Shown here: positions 11,913-24,458 of the stretch, in pieces
Numbering within the stretch: the first letter of the stretch is position 1
Layout: each line of letters starts with the position of its first letter
From: Rhipidocladum racemiflorum
Lineage: Eukaryota > Streptophyta > Magnoliopsida > Poales > Poaceae
Length of the DNA: 64,000 nt
Assembly: GCA_036346355.1 (NCBI GenBank)
Contig: CM070569.1
Location: forward strand, 41,394,276-41,458,275
Reading direction: 5' to 3'
The notes under the pieces: generated by a model
Database searches by the model: none
Told to the model about the DNA's origin: nothing
Seen by the model: only the letters and a program-made list of their open reading frames with translations
Made by a program: the position numbers and the translations under genes

Positions 11913-12244
11913 TGTGAGAATAATCTTGTTGCTTGAATTAGTCTCTACTTTCAGTTATTCTGTTGTAAGCGTGACTGAGGTGTTCGGTTGTGCGTGAGTT
12001 TAGCTAGCGCCATACTTGGTCATGGCTAGGAACGAGTCTATAGGAAGTGCATGAACTGTGTATCGCCATCTGCTATATATTGCTAATAGAGTTAAGAGTA
12101 AATAAGCAGTTCCAGCCAAACCAATTCTCTCGTTCATCTCCTGTTGCCTCTTGCCTCTTGCATGTTCTGTAGCATATCTCAAAACACCCGCAGCGTGAGT
12201 TCAGAGAGAGGGATCACAGCAGGGCTTGCTGGCTGATTCTGTCA
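11913..12244 (+). repeat. 3' LTR of copia element
   Basis: Identical in appearance to the 5' LTR, preceded by the purine-rich TAGGAGGAGATT. It is followed at once by GAAGATTGTTAG, which continues the sequence interrupted at 7091. Confidence 0.93.
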
Positions 12245-12249
12245 GAAGA

Positions 12250-12898
12250 TTGTTAGTGTGAGATGGCTGACACTGCGAAATGGCTATGCTGTATTTTCAA
12301 GAGAGAGCACAAAGCGGACACATGCACTCAACACACACCACGCATGCGAGACAAATCTACTGGTGATTCACTTGCATCTGATTCTTTACTGGAAGGACCA
12401 GATACACCATTTTTCACAGGTAAATTATGTGTCAGCAAATGAATCAATTACTGATGGACTTCACTTTCATATTGAAGTTCAAGTAAAAAAGTTACATACA
12501 CTGCCATGTCTTAGAACAGATGTTTTACATTCTGTCGAGATGCAGAGCTACCCAGCATCACTGCACTACTATTTATATTGTTCATACTTAAGATGTTGGC
12601 CATGCTGCAAGCAGTGCAAGTTACTGAAAATTCACAAGAAAGTAAGGAACATACCACTATCAAGTGTCAACAAGTAATTAATGTATACACTATACTGAGA
12701 GTACAACACATAACTGCGAATCATTGGCCACGCATACATCGTCTAATACCACAAATCTTCAATTCTTCAAACAAATGGACAGGTATATCAAGTGTGTGCC
12801 TCGCATATATCAATTCTTCAGAAAATACAAAAACGCGTGAACTCCCCGTACCTTAGAACCAGGCCCAATCCAATAACAGTTCCAACTAACAAGAGACT
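12250..12898. other. 3' flank of kinase copy 1
   Basis: Non-coding flank, closely matched by 30676-31351 and 55180-55769. The match marks these as paralogous intervals between the gutted kinase and the larger kinase in each unit. The short frames here are not conserved as proteins. Confidence 0.6.
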
Positions 12899-14368
12899 TT
12901 AGAAACTATCTAAATCTCCAGAGTGAGTACAGCTATCCACCATGCCCACAAAGTTCTGAAGTGACCTTGGAATTGGAGGGACTTCAACGTCCATAACACC
13001 CTCTAGCATGTGAACAACATGCCCCATCATTGGCCTGTGATCCTCAGCATCTTGAATGCACCAGCATGCGATTCTGCAAGCTCTGTTCAGCTGCTCTACA
13101 TCAGCACTGGCCTCCAACCTACTGTCCAACAGGCACATAACATCTCCTTCATTTACCTTGACTGCAGCAAACATAGGAAAGTAGGTAAAATTCCCTTCCT
13201 TAATTTTCTCAGCGTTCCTTCGCCCTGATATGATTTCAAGAAGCATCATTCCATAGTTGTAAACATCAGCCTTATGTGTGATTGGTAGCCCTGAGATCCA
13301 CTCAGGCGCAAGATATCCAATGGTCCCTCGCATTGTCGTCAGCACCCTGCTGAAATCTCGACCAAGAAGCTTTGCCAAACCGAAGTCTGCAATCTTAGGA
13401 CAGAACTCTGCATCAAGAAGTACGTTGTCTGGCTTCATGTCACAGTGCACAACGCAATCCTTGCATTCCTCATGCAGATAAGCCAAGCCTCTTGCAACTC
13501 CAAGTGCTATACTGTACCGTAGCTGCCAGCATAATTTTGTTGACCTCTCTGTGAACAGATGAGCACTCAGAGAACCATTTGGCATATACTCGTAAATCAG
13601 CAGCCTTTTTCTTTCTTCAGCACAAAACCCGAAGCCAGGCATTTAACGAGATTGATATGTTGAATCATCCCAATTGTCTGCACCTCTGCCCGGAATTGCT
13701 TCTCTGCTTGGACATAACCTTTTAATTTCTTCACAGCCAGGGCGGTGGAACCTGACAACGTCCCCTTGAAAACACAGCCAAACCCTCCTTCTCCGAGTTT
13801 TTCAGAGAAAAATTTTGTTGCATTTTTCACTTGACCATACGAGAAGACCATGAGACCACTATTGATAGGCGCTGATCTTACTGTAACTAACTTCCTGCGG
13901 AATCTCCACAAAATACCCAAACCAACAATGAGGGACAGGATACCTGGTACTAATATAACAGTATACATTTGATTTTTCTTTAACAAACATGCTATTTTAT
14001 GTTTCGCAACGCAGACACCAAGACGCACGTACATATGTTTACCATTTGATATTGAACCAGAGTCAAGCACTACAGTGTTTTGCAGCTCTCCGTACCATAT
14101 TAGGCATGTTAAATTGTAAGAGTAGGCAGTACAGGAAGAGTTACTTGAACAAGCAGCTTCACACTCTCTCAAGGACCAAGGGTTATCAGGAAATCTATCG
14201 ATGCCATCTATTGGTTGAAACATCACTTCTTCACAATTCAGTGATACATTAGGCTTTCTGGAACAATCACCCTCCTGATCAAATCCAACGGGGCATGTGC
14301 AATAACCTGTCCTCGAGCAGAGGCTGTCAGGGCCACAAAATGAATCAAAGTTACAATAACTTTCTGGA
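12899..14368 (-). pseudogene. G-type lectin receptor kinase copy 1, truncated and frameshifted
   Basis: Minus-strand kinase retaining the EGF-like and PAN region (ESYCNFDSFCGPDSLC, CEAACSSNSSCTAYS), the membrane span (VILVPGILSLIVGLGILW), GEGGFG glycine loop and, after a shift, HCDMKPDN, DFGLAK, APEW and the C-terminus. Homology to copy 2 stops at 14368, where gypsy DNA starts, so the signal peptide and B-lectin domain are lost. A frameshift lies near 13620-13645, where copies 1 and 3 share a variant (GCATTTAACGAG) absent from copy 2. Unlike copy 2 its C-terminal tail is full length (DSCTHSGDLDSF). It cannot encode an intact receptor. Confidence 0.88.
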
Positions 14369-15336
14369 TCAACGGCGACTCCTTCTGCGGTCATTACATG
14401 TCCAAGAAACTCCACCTTGTCCTTCCAAAAATCACACTTACTGAACTTGGCGAAGAGTTCTTTGTTCCTCGGCTTTTCCAAAACTCGCCTCAAGTGTTCG
14501 GCATGTTCATCCTCTGTCTTGGAGTAGATTAGGATATCATCTATGAACACGACGACAAACTTGTCCAAATATTCCATGAACACCTTATTCATCATATTCA
14601 TGAAATATCTTTGGCGCATTAAATCGATCAAAGGACATAATCGTAGAACTCGTAATGTCCATATCTTGGCGAGAATGCGATCTTCGGATATCTTACGATC
14701 GGATCTTCAATCGATGGTATCCGACCTCGAGATCAATCTTGGAGAAAACTCGGCTCCTCTCGGTGATCAAACAAATTATCAATCTGGTAACTTGGTACTT
14801 ATTCTTCACGGTGACTTCATTGAGTGCACGATAGTCGATGCACATCCTAAAACTCCGTCCTTATTCTTGACAAACAAAGCGGTGCTCCTACGGCGATGAG
14901 CTCGGTCGATAAATCCTTTCTCCATTAACTCTTCCATTTGTTTCTTCATCTCTACCAACTCCTCGGTGGACATCCGATAGGGTCTCTTTGCTATTGGTCT
15001 TTGTGCAGGTACAAGCTCTATCACAAACTCTATGTCCTGTCTGCGGCATACCAGGTAGATCTTCGGGAAAAACATCACGGGTACTCATTCACTCTTGAGA
15101 CATCTTCTATCTTGATTGCCTTGGTGCTGTTAACCATCAAGCTGTCCTTCTCTGGCAGGTAGCTTGAAATTCCACTTTCTTTCCACACGGGCTCTCAATC
15201 GAGATAGTCCTTCGTCCACAATCCAATACGGCCTTGTGCTTGGATAACGATCCATTCCCAAAATAACGTCTAAGGTGCAGGTCTCCAAAATTATAAGGTT
15301 CGCTAGGAACTCTATTCCATCTATTAGTATTCTCAC
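14369..15336 (-). pseudogene. gypsy protease and reverse transcriptase, fragment
   Basis: Protease end ILGMDRYPST near 15250, then RT pieces: DVFPEDLPGMP and RPYRMSTEELVEMKKQ around 15060-14960, and the catalytic block FVVVFIDDILIYSKTEDEH near 14555-14510, followed by VEFLGHVMTAEGVAVDP up to 14369. Several frameshifts are present. The last piece stays in frame with the kinase beyond the junction, giving a 344-codon chimeric frame (14631-13597). Confidence 0.82.
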
Positions 15337-15699
15337 CGGAACATCCTACTTTCGTTCGGAGTTCGGAACCAGGGTTTGAACTAAAAGCATGCACTTAAGT
15401 CTTGCAATCCCCAAATCATTTCTAGCGGCAAAGCCTTGCGAAACAAGCGAATGCGAAGCTCGAGAATCAAACAAAGCTGCGCAGTGCCGAGTTAACTAGC
15501 AACTTACCCAAGATCTGACGTCGTAGCATTCGCGGTGCATCTGCGGTGACATGGTTGACTCGGCCTCTCACGATGCAGGATGTGGTTCTGGTCTTTGGCG
15601 TCCTAGCGGGGTGGTTCCTAGATTGAAGCGAATCAGGGTCACTCCTGCCGTCTTCTTCGGACAAGCTGTTGGCAAAGTGTCTGGCTCGTTGCGATTGTA

Positions 15700-16643
15700 G
15701 TGATGTCTCATTGTTCCTTGTTATCGCACTGGAGCGGCGTTTCTAGCGAAGTGGGTGCAGTAGTTGATTGACGATTGTGGTCTTGGTGCGGTAGCGGTGT
15801 CCTTGTTGCATTCTGTGGTGGAATCAAAAATTGATTTGGTGCAACTCTCGGTATTTGTTGCGTTCCTGGCGTGATCCACGATGTTGCATCCTGCGCTTCT
15901 GTTCTCATCCGGTTCCTTGCGCTTGTCCTCAAGAATAAGCGCCTTATTCACCAATTCTTGGAAATGCAGGAAGGTGTGGGTGATCACCCTACTTGTAGTC
16001 TGAGTTAAGTCCCTTCATGAAGCGAGACTGCGGCTTTATCTGTCGCTACATCCTCAGTGCGTAGCGTGCTAGGCTGTGTGAACTTGTTCGGGTAGTCGGC
16101 CACTGGTGATTACCTTGCTTGATGCTCTGAACTCCTCCTTCTTAAGGTCCATGATTCCTTCTAGCACGTGATCTTGTGAATGCATTGTGAACTCTTCCCA
16201 AGTGATATCTTGAGGGTTCTCTTGCGTGGCACGAAGTTCTCCCACCATTCGTAATTTGTTCCTTCCAATCGATGAGAAATTGAGAAGCGTAGAGTACCTT
16301 CTCATTTCCTATGCATTGAGCTATGTGTAGCTTCCTCTCAATTGACCTTAACCAATCATCGGCCTCCAATGGATTGGCATTCCCGAGAGAAAGTGGGTGG
16401 GTGAGTCCTCATGAACTCGGCAGTCTTGTATTCGGCGTTGTCACGATTGACTTGATTAGCCGTGGCCTGGCGGTGGCGTGTTGCATTTGTTGCATCATAG
16501 CATGCATCAATCGAGTCTGGCGACAAGAAATGCTCCAAAATTCTGCATATCAATGGCGGTCTTTGGTGCTCCATCATTGGGGTTTCTGTTTTGGCGAGAA
16601 CCACTTCCATTACTTCCAAAGTTTCGCGGGTATTCACCATCAA
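15700..16643 (-). pseudogene. gypsy gag, broken
   Basis: Minus-strand frames contain EADDWLRSIERKLHIAQC (16369 onward), the conserved core of the plant retrotransposon gag domain, preceded by a polar N-terminal part (16643-16356) and followed by low-quality frames to about 15700. At least three frames are used, so the protein is not made intact. No zinc knuckle can be read with confidence. Confidence 0.7.
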
Positions 16644-17229
16644 TCCGATTTGTTCTAAGTTTTAGAGATGAGGGAATCAAGAATAGACAAGTAATATGGA
16701 ACTTATGCGGGCGAAAGGTGTAACTTTAAGGTCCAACTTTATTATTGATATTAATAACTTGGTATGGTTGCTTACAATGCCTAAGGGCCTTGCAACACAT
16801 CTGCACACTCGACAAACAATGAAAATCCAAATCGAACTAACATTGGAGTCTAACGCCTAAAGGGTGACTCTTTATTCTATGACGTGACTCGGCGAAGGAG
16901 TCTCACTATAGAACCTATGCTCGCTCATCGAGAAAACCTCCACGGCCTGGAGTGCGGATCTTTGCGGCATAGGCGCGAAACGATTGCCATGCCCCGCAAT
17001 CGTGTCATCTGTGGTAGTCGAAGAAGCGGTGTCCTCATCGAGATCGACTCATCCGGATCGGCTCGTGTAGCTCGAAATCTTGGCTGCACAGTTACGGTCC
17101 GTACAAAGCCATCTCCAACTCGTCAATCCTTCGCGAGAAGGTGTGACACATACTCTTGAGCTTCCCGCCATCTGTTCTTCTCTGTCGTGATCTCCTTGCG
17201 GGCCTTACAGTAGCTCCTTGCTTGTATCA

Positions 17230-17640
17230 TCAGTACATCCTCCTGGCGACAACAAGTCGTGCCAAGCTGTGTAACCATGGCATCCTCATCTGAATCGCCG
17301 GATCAAGAAGGTTATTCTTCTTGTGGTGATAACGGAACACCGTGCTCTCCAACTCTCTGGCGTAGATACGGGTAATGTGCCGCATTGCTCGTCGTGATAC
17401 TTCTTGGATACCCATCTGCATTGTAGACCTCCTGGCAGTGCAGTGTATCAGGCGATTGCCTGGGCCCTTTTTCCTAGCAGGTACCTCAATCTTCATGTCA
17501 CAAGCCTTGATCCATCCTGCTTGTCTGATCACTTCCACTTGGTATTGCGGCTTCTCAAAATCTCCGAGAGTTTGTAGCATATGCCAAAGTTCCGCGGCGT
17601 GACCAACCTCCAGATCAACGTAGTTGAACTCTCCCTCCAT
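17230..17640 (-). pseudogene. unrecognised frame in gypsy leader
   Basis: A 136-codon open frame beginning MEGEFNYVDLEVGHAAELWH lies between primer site and gag. I do not recognise it. It could be a host-derived piece or an accessory leader frame of this gypsy family; it contains several Arg/Lys pairs and no membrane span. Presence in other family members would decide. Confidence 0.35.
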
Positions 17641-17838
17641 CTGTCACAAGAGTGCTCTCGTAAGAACTCGAAATTTTTAAATCGTGACAAGGTAAGGAAA
17701 ATTCAGCAAGAGACAAGAAAAGAAAGAATGGGATAAGTCGAGATGTCATTTCTTATCTTGACAAATTTTTATTCTTTTAGAAAATAGGTTTTATCCTCAC
17801 TACGACCATTCTATCTAGGGTTGAGCCTACGGTCAGTA

Positions 17839-17852
17839 TGGCTCTGATACCA
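17839..17852 (-). other. gypsy primer binding site (initiator Met tRNA)
   Basis: On the minus strand the sequence is TGGTATCAGAGCCA, four bases inside the 5' LTR. It fixes element orientation and the LTR boundary. Confidence 0.9.
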
Positions 17853-17856
17853 CCTC

Positions 17857-20800
17857 TGTCGGGACCCCGAATTTGCAAATCCGGACCCTCTGTGTATTCA
17901 GCACTAGTCCAGGAACACGCTAGTGCACACAGTCTTAACATCGGTAAATATCACAATCATACCACTCGATACTAATAAAGTACTTTTATTTAAATACCCA
18001 AACTGGTTACCTGACCTTATGGTCAAGTTACAAGTATATGCCTCGCAAGGCGAAACTTATTCAGAGAGAAATAATAGCAGCGGAAAATCAAATAACTTCG
18101 TGGCGCCATCCAGTATACCACAGGCAACTGACTGGGCTCGCTCCCTAAGTAGACGGATCCTTTTGGAGCTCCTCCTCCAAAGCTGGTGTAGTTTCCTCTT
18201 CAACTGGTGTTGTATTGTGGCAAGGGTGAGTACTTGGTACTCAGCAAGTCATGCACAGAATGCAAGCTAATATACTATATGCATGGCTTGGTACAAAGGA
18301 ATAGCTCAAGGTATATTTGCGAAGAATGACATTTGACAAGTAATATAAGTAGATTCGAAAGCAGTAGAAACAAGTAAAGCATAGATAACTTTTCAAGAAG
18401 TTTAACAAACATCTTTCCCATCCTAATCCACATTTCCACCAACATCATTATTAATCCAACCCAACCTTTCAAATCCAAGTTATTTTTGAGAAAATCTAAC
18501 CCTTGACTGTAATTCCCGAGCGATGTCCAATACCGCGGACACGGCTATTCGAATAGATTCTACACTCTGCAGAGGTTATGCACTTTACCCACAAGATACT
18601 GATCAAACACCACAAAGGCGAGTTCAGTAACAAAGTCTTTCTAAACTTCTAACAATACAAGTGGTCCTCAGGTTATTGCACACTAACCCTTCCCTTAGCT
18701 AAGGCGAAGTTTAGGCCAATCAACCAGTTAGATGGGTACTGGCCTCGGCCAGACGCTCCCCGCACAACTTACACAAAGGGTGTAGTTGACCTCACGAGGT
18801 CCCACAGTGCGTTATTAGCAACTTAGTCAACTAGGTCAGTCCCATTCTGGACATGTGGTTACACGTTAGACCCAGTTCAAAGGCTTGCAAGGTTAAGTCC
18901 TTAGGGTGACCAGGGCAAGACTACCCGAAGAACCAAATCAACATCCCCAATGCCACAACTGGCCCACCTGATTACTCTTGCCACATGCCCCGGTCGAAAA
19001 ACTATTTATCAAAAGCCCCAGTTGATTACCATGCACCACGTGCCATCAACATCACATGATACCTTTCCAAAACAGGTTCAATATATCATTAAGTCAATAT
19101 TAACATTTGTTTGTCCAAAATCATGTCATGAGCACGTAGCAGGTCTAAGCAGTATACTACAACGATCTAAAACCCATGTTGGCAATTTAATAATGTCCAA
19201 CTAGTAAACCACAACTAGGGTGACAAGGGGTCATGGCACATACTTAAGTAATCAAGGTGTCATACAGCAAATTGGTATTTATCTAATTCCCCAAATTTAA
19301 ATAAAGTATTTTCTAATTGAACTAGCATGCAATAGGTTAAATCAAAATAGATTTCGAAATAGGATCAACATGGTCAAAGCACAACTTGCCTTCAAAAGTA
19401 CTTGCTCTTGGTCTTGAGTTGGATCTGAGTCAATACTTCTCCTTCGAATCCTTAGGCACTTCAACGTCTACTCGTAAAGCGTGCAAATAGCAATACACGA
19501 ATAAACAATAGGCAAAAAGTGTCCAAACATCCAAATAAAATCCATAAACAGAGAGAACATAATTTTATGAATTTTTAGAAACTGGAATCGTCAAATTTGA
19601 AGTTAAAATGCAAAAGTTATGATTATTTAAAGTTTAAATAATCAATTAAATAATTTTACAGAGAAAAACTTTAGTCCAAAAATTAAATAAAATTCATATT
19701 TAGGTAGGTCTCAATTTTATACAAATTTAGAAATTTGAATCACTCAAATCGAGTTGAAGCATAAAAGTTATACAGCGTTTGAAGCTTTGAAATTCAAATC
19801 AATTATTAAACCGAATTATTAAATCATTTTCTTTTGGAAAATCATTTATTGCGTCGGCTGGACACGTGGCGATCTCGATTGGTTGGTGGCGTCACCGGGT
19901 CCATGGACTCGGTCCACGCCGGTTTGGAGTCCGTGGACCGATCCCACGGCTCACGTGAGGCCGACAGTGGGTCCCGCCGGGTAACGTCATTCTTGGCGTC
20001 GGCGAGGCTCGGCCACGGTCTTTGGCAGTGGAGTCGGCTAGCGTCATTCTTGGCGTCGGCGCTTCGGTGAGACGGCCGTGACATCTTGAGCGCCATGGCG
20101 TCGGCGTGGCGTCATGGTGCGATTGGCCGGCGCGTGACATGCGGGCCCAGCGTGTCGGCGTCTGCCTGCGCAGCGCATGGGCCAGCGGCCCGCTGACAGT
20201 CGACCTCACCAGGCAGCGTGGCGCAATCTCGGCCGTTGATTTGAAATTCAGCGGCCCAGATTAGATTCGAGTCTCACGCGTTTGGGTTAACTTAGCGTTT
20301 GATCTGACCGTTGGATCTAGATCTAACGGTGAGATTGGATCTAGGATTTTCAACGTGGAAACTCACCGGGGTGACGTGGCGTGATCTGGGCCGTTGGATG
20401 GCGTCGGACGGTGGTGGAGCTCGAGCAGCCAGCGATGGCTTGCGGCCCAGCTTCACCGGTCGAGGGCGGCGACCACGGCAGCGGCGTTGCGAGGCCCTCC
20501 GGCGAAGTGAGAGGTAGCTCGGTGCGCCGACGCGAGAGTCGGATCTGGGCACAACTGGCGGCGGAGGGCAGCGGAGATGGCGCAATCGGCAAAGAACCGC
20601 AGCGGAGGAAGAGGCAACTCCGGCGGCGATTGCGGCTCAGCGGCGGCTCGAGCGGCGTTGTCTAGGGCTCTGGTGCGCAATGAAGCGGCGATCCCGACAC
20701 GGGTGGCGGCGCAATAAATAGGGCCCTCGGCGTCAGTGAAGCAGCGAAATCCGAGGTCTCTCCGTTCTGGCGGTAGTCCGGCGGCGACACTGGTAGGGTG

Positions 20801-21367
20801 GCGTGGCAGCGCCTGGCCGTTGGATCGAGATCCAACGGTGCGCGAGTTTGGGTCCGGTCGGACTCGGCGGTAGCTAGCTTCGGTCGGGCTCGGGCTCGGT
20901 GGCGTGGCTCAATCGTGGCCAGTTGGATCAAGATCCAATGATCACGCTGATTAAAGTTCGGCCAGCGGGTTCGGCTTGACCACGCAGGCGCGGTCGGGCT
21001 CAGTCGGACTCGAACTTCGAGTCGACTCGGGCTTCGATCGGATGAAACGATGCTTGACCCAACTCGAATTTCCAGCGATTTAATATTTAAAATAATTCCC
21101 AATAATTCATTTAATTCATTAAAAATAGCAAAAGACTCAGAAAAATTCCAGAAAAAATTCTGGAAAATATTTTAGGGTATTTGGGACTCAAATAAAATAT
21201 TTCCAACAAAATTTTATTTGCAAAATTAAATTCTTTAATTATTTCAAAATGGGATAAATTCCAATAAATTCCAAATAAATCCAAATAAATTCCAGAAAAT
21301 TCCAAAAATTCACCAAAGTGCCAAATCACACATGAATTTAAGAAAAGCAAAATTTTGGGGTGTTACA
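17857..21367 (-). repeat. gypsy 5' LTR (3511 bp)
   Basis: Runs from TGTCGGGACCCC to GGGTGTTACA in plus coordinates, with TG...CA ends. Its 18225-21367 part is matched, with clear divergence, by 42675-45984. The GC-rich stretch 19850-21060 carries many repeated phrases such as GATCCAACGG; frames there overlap on both strands and are composition artefacts. Confidence 0.88.
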
Positions 21368-22011
21368 ATGTTAGATACCCCAAATTTAACTATTAGAAAC
21401 CTATAGGCAATGCTGCAATGAGCATATCTCAGAAAGGCATAATCAATAGTTTTAGGTCCAAGGTTGCGCTTCTTTGTTACTGGTGCATTGACTTTCGCCA
21501 AGCATCCCAAGTGCGTAAGTATGATAGCGATGGTTTTCTTCCTTCCCATCCTTCATATGGAGTTACCTCACTATTCTTAGTGGGAACTCTATTTAAGACA
21601 TCACTCGAGATCAACAAGGCTTCCTCCCACCATGCCTTAGATAATCCTGCAGTGCCTAACATGGCATTAACCAAGTCAGTCAGTGTGTGGTTCTTCCTTT
21701 TGGCAACCCCGTTAGATTGGGGTGAATAGGGAGATGTCCTCTCATGGATGATACCATGCTCTGCACAGCATTGGGAGAATTCACTAGGGAAATACTCTCC
21801 ACCACAATCCGACCTAACTCTTTTGATTTTTCTTTCCTGTTGGTTCTCAACTTTTGCCTTATAGATTTTAAAGTAGTCAAAGACTCATCTTTTGTTTTTA
21901 AAAGATACATATAGGACAATCTAGTCGCATCATCAATTAAATTCATGAAGTATCTTTTTTCACCCTTCGTCAACACACCCTTATGAGGCTTGCGAGGTTG
22001 CCTAGACTGCA
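21368..22011 (-). pseudogene. copia integrase fragment
   Basis: Minus-strand pieces with LIDDATRLSYMYLLKTKDE (about 21937), AWWEEALLISSDVLNRVPTK and LGPKTIDYAFLRYAHCSIAY (about 21460-21400) are the integrase core and tail of a copia element in two or more frames. It is cut at 21367 by the gypsy LTR and at 22011 by another LTR remnant. Confidence 0.75.
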
Positions 22012-23530
22012 CACAACTTTTTGGAATGCGAGAGCGAAGTGTGGACTCAAGAGGAAGGTCCAGAACCAGAGTAAGAACTTTTTCAAGGCAAGTTACACGT
22101 CATTGACCATGTTGAACCCATTCTTTGAAATGCTATGTTGAATTTAAATTATTGCATGTATAGTTTTTATAAATGTATTTTAGTCCTAGTTTTAAAGCAA
22201 ATAGTTATGCCATATTTGTTAAAGACACCTTTGATGATTGAATCCTTTATGCCATTGTAACCCTAGGTTATACTTATGATGTATAATGACTATCAAAATA
22301 GTTAGGGCATGCTTAGACTTGATTTTAGGTTATTTTAGGAATTGTGCCAAATGATGTTTTTATTGAAATCTAGAATTATGTTTTGATGATTATTGATAGT
22401 TATGCTTTTGAGCATTATTGAATGTTGTGTCATGAACTTTTATGTCATGTCATGATAAAGTTAAAAATATGATTTAGATTGGGCGAGACAGGTTAGTGTG
22501 GTGGTTTCATGGGTTATGAAAGCCCGGCTAGTCATTTAAGGACCGATCTGTGAGTTGCTGAATGTAAAGCGTTGCCGTACTACCACATGTCTGGTATGGG
22601 ATAGACCTGGTTATCTGTATTGCCACATATCATGGTCAGTCATGCTATTGGGTGAAAAGTGGTGTGAGCGAGAGGCTGCCACTTGGCGCAAGAGGGGCTT
22701 CTGAATTAGGGTGATCCTTTCAGCCGGCATGACTACATGGATGGAGCTTTATGTGGGGGCCTTGTCATGATTTTCTCTGCCGCACACCAAAGAAAGTGTG
22801 TATTTTGGCACAAGGAGGCAATCATGTCTTGTAGGTAAAGTTGTACAACCTCTGCAGAGTGTAAAACTAATCGATTAGCCGCACCCGCAGTCATGGGTAT
22901 GCCGAGCTGGCCTGTCACAGATTAAATCTTAATGTTTCTAAAAATGGTTTTGAGAAAGTATTCAGTGGGGGATGGAGTGAGTCCATCATGCTAAATTTGG
23001 GTTAAGCTCTAGGAGGGATTCCTGAGTTGGTTCTAAGAGTGATTCATGAATCCAAAAATGTTGAAAAATAGAATTTGCTATTTGAACCAAATTATGCATT
23101 TGAAAATTACATAGAATATTATGAACTTGCTGCTTTATGCTAAAATAACCGTATAACCTTCTTTCGATATCCTTTGCATTAATTCTGCATCTCCTGTGTG
23201 ACTTGCGGAGTACTTTTGTACTCACCTTTGCTTTATTGTTGTTTTTAGATGAGTGTGTCTACAATGGTGAGGACCAGGATAACTAGGATCGCTACCCCAG
23301 TCGATTGCTAGTGGCAAATCTATTGGATTTTACTTCAGTTTATTTTATTTCCGCTACTTTACTTTTATTTGGCCTGTGAGCCAACCATATTGTAAAAGAC
23401 TATGTCAGTTAAAGAATAAAGGTACGTTTGATATGTTGTGTTATCAACTTTATTTATTGTGTACACTAGCTCTATCCTGAATCAGTGTGTTTTACACATA
23501 GGATTCGGAGGTGTACTTCCGGGTCCGACA
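22012..23530 (+). repeat. gypsy-type LTR remnant, plus orientation
   Basis: Ends GGGTCCGACA at 23530, the plus-strand form of the TGTCGGGACC end seen at 17857, and contains GACTTGCGGAGTAC...TACTCAC, matching the GTGAGTAC-type block of that LTR in reverse. No primer site follows, so it is a 3' or solo LTR. The left end is lost in the copia fragment. Confidence 0.6.
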
Positions 23531-23739
23531 GCCACCATCCTCGCCACCGCCACCCTCCCGCCAGCCGCCGCCCTCCCTCATGCCGGTCATCCTCCTCATG
23601 CTGATCGTTGTCTTCCTCCCGCAAGCCGTAGCCCTTCGGCCCTCCCTCCACACTAACACGCTATGAGTTCAGATCCCTACCACCATCCCTGCCAGCACCC
23701 CATTCGTCCATCTAGATCAGGTATGTCATGTTCATGCCC

Positions 23740-24310
23740 TTGGTTATTTTAAACCTTATTGCTCAAGATGGATTGAAAGCAGTTGCTTCTTCAGTGCAGA
23801 ATATTAAAGCTTCTATTGTAATTATGAAGAATTCACCATTGCAATGGGAATATTTTTAGAAGTGTGCAACTAAGTATGACTTGGATATCAATGAAGGTCT
23901 TCCGTTGAATGTTTCAACCAGGTGGAACTCCACTTTTTTTTATGTTGAAACAATTTGTTTACTATAGAAAGGCTTTTGTAAGGCTACTTGAGTTGAATGA
24001 GAATACGTACAAGAAGTGTGCTTCATCAGATGAAGAATGGGATAATGCAATAGCCCTATGTAGGTGTTTGAGGAGATTTTATGAGGCTATATTTTATGAG
24101 GCTATCTTGCTTTTCTCTGGTACTACATATCCCACAGCAAATCTTTTTTGATGAAAATTTTGTAAGATTAAGTTATCTATTGTAGAGTGGTGTCACAGTT
24201 CTGATATAACTATTTATGTCTTAGCAATAGAAAATCAGTATCGAGCTGTTGGTGATTTTTTAGAAAATTAGTATCGAGATGTTGGTGATTTTCTAGTTAA
24301 TTTCGATAAT
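23740..24310 (+). pseudogene. hAT transposase fragment
   Basis: Frames read LIAQDGLKAVASSVQNIK, LPLNVSTRWNSTF and CLRRFYEAILLFSGTTYPTAN, the hAT (RICESLEEPER-like) region just before the dimerisation domain. An in-frame stop follows QWEYF, and a shift occurs near 23935. The zinc-finger N-terminus and hATC domain are absent. Confidence 0.75.
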
Positions 24311-24458
24311 GTGAACCCTGTTGCGCCCTCGCCCACTAGGTTTGAGCCTCGACGGGCCAGTGACGCTCACCATCTTCTCTACGGTAGATGTCGCAGCTTT
24401 TAGCCTAAATTAAAAAAGAAAACAATGGCATAAGGGTATGCAAAAGGCAACATATTCA

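Larger units (their letters stand above)
7092..12244 (+). mobile_element. complete Ty1/copia LTR retrotransposon, young but coding-defective
   Basis: 5153-bp element with 332-bp LTRs (7092-7423 and 11913-12244) that I cannot distinguish base by base, TG...CA ends, a GAAGA duplication, a primer site and a polypurine tract (about 11901-11912). The domain order gag, protease, integrase, RT, RNase H is that of copia. All coding domains are recognisable but spread over several frames. Identical LTRs imply very recent insertion; broken coding implies it was copied with proteins from another element, or that sequence errors broke the frames. Confidence 0.93.
14369..21367 (-). mobile_element. truncated Ty3/gypsy retrotransposon with 3.5-kb LTR
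   Basis: Minus-strand element: 5' LTR 17857-21367, primer site 17839-17852, leader, gag and pol, ending abruptly inside reverse transcriptase at 14369, where kinase codons begin. RNase H, integrase and 3' LTR are missing. The long LTR and primer site suggest a Tekay/Del-like chromovirus group, but this lineage call is tentative. Confidence 0.85.

Noticed and set aside
19834..21102. Cluster of frames of 60-146 codons on both strands
   Set aside because: GC-rich LTR interior; frames conflict and have no known domain.
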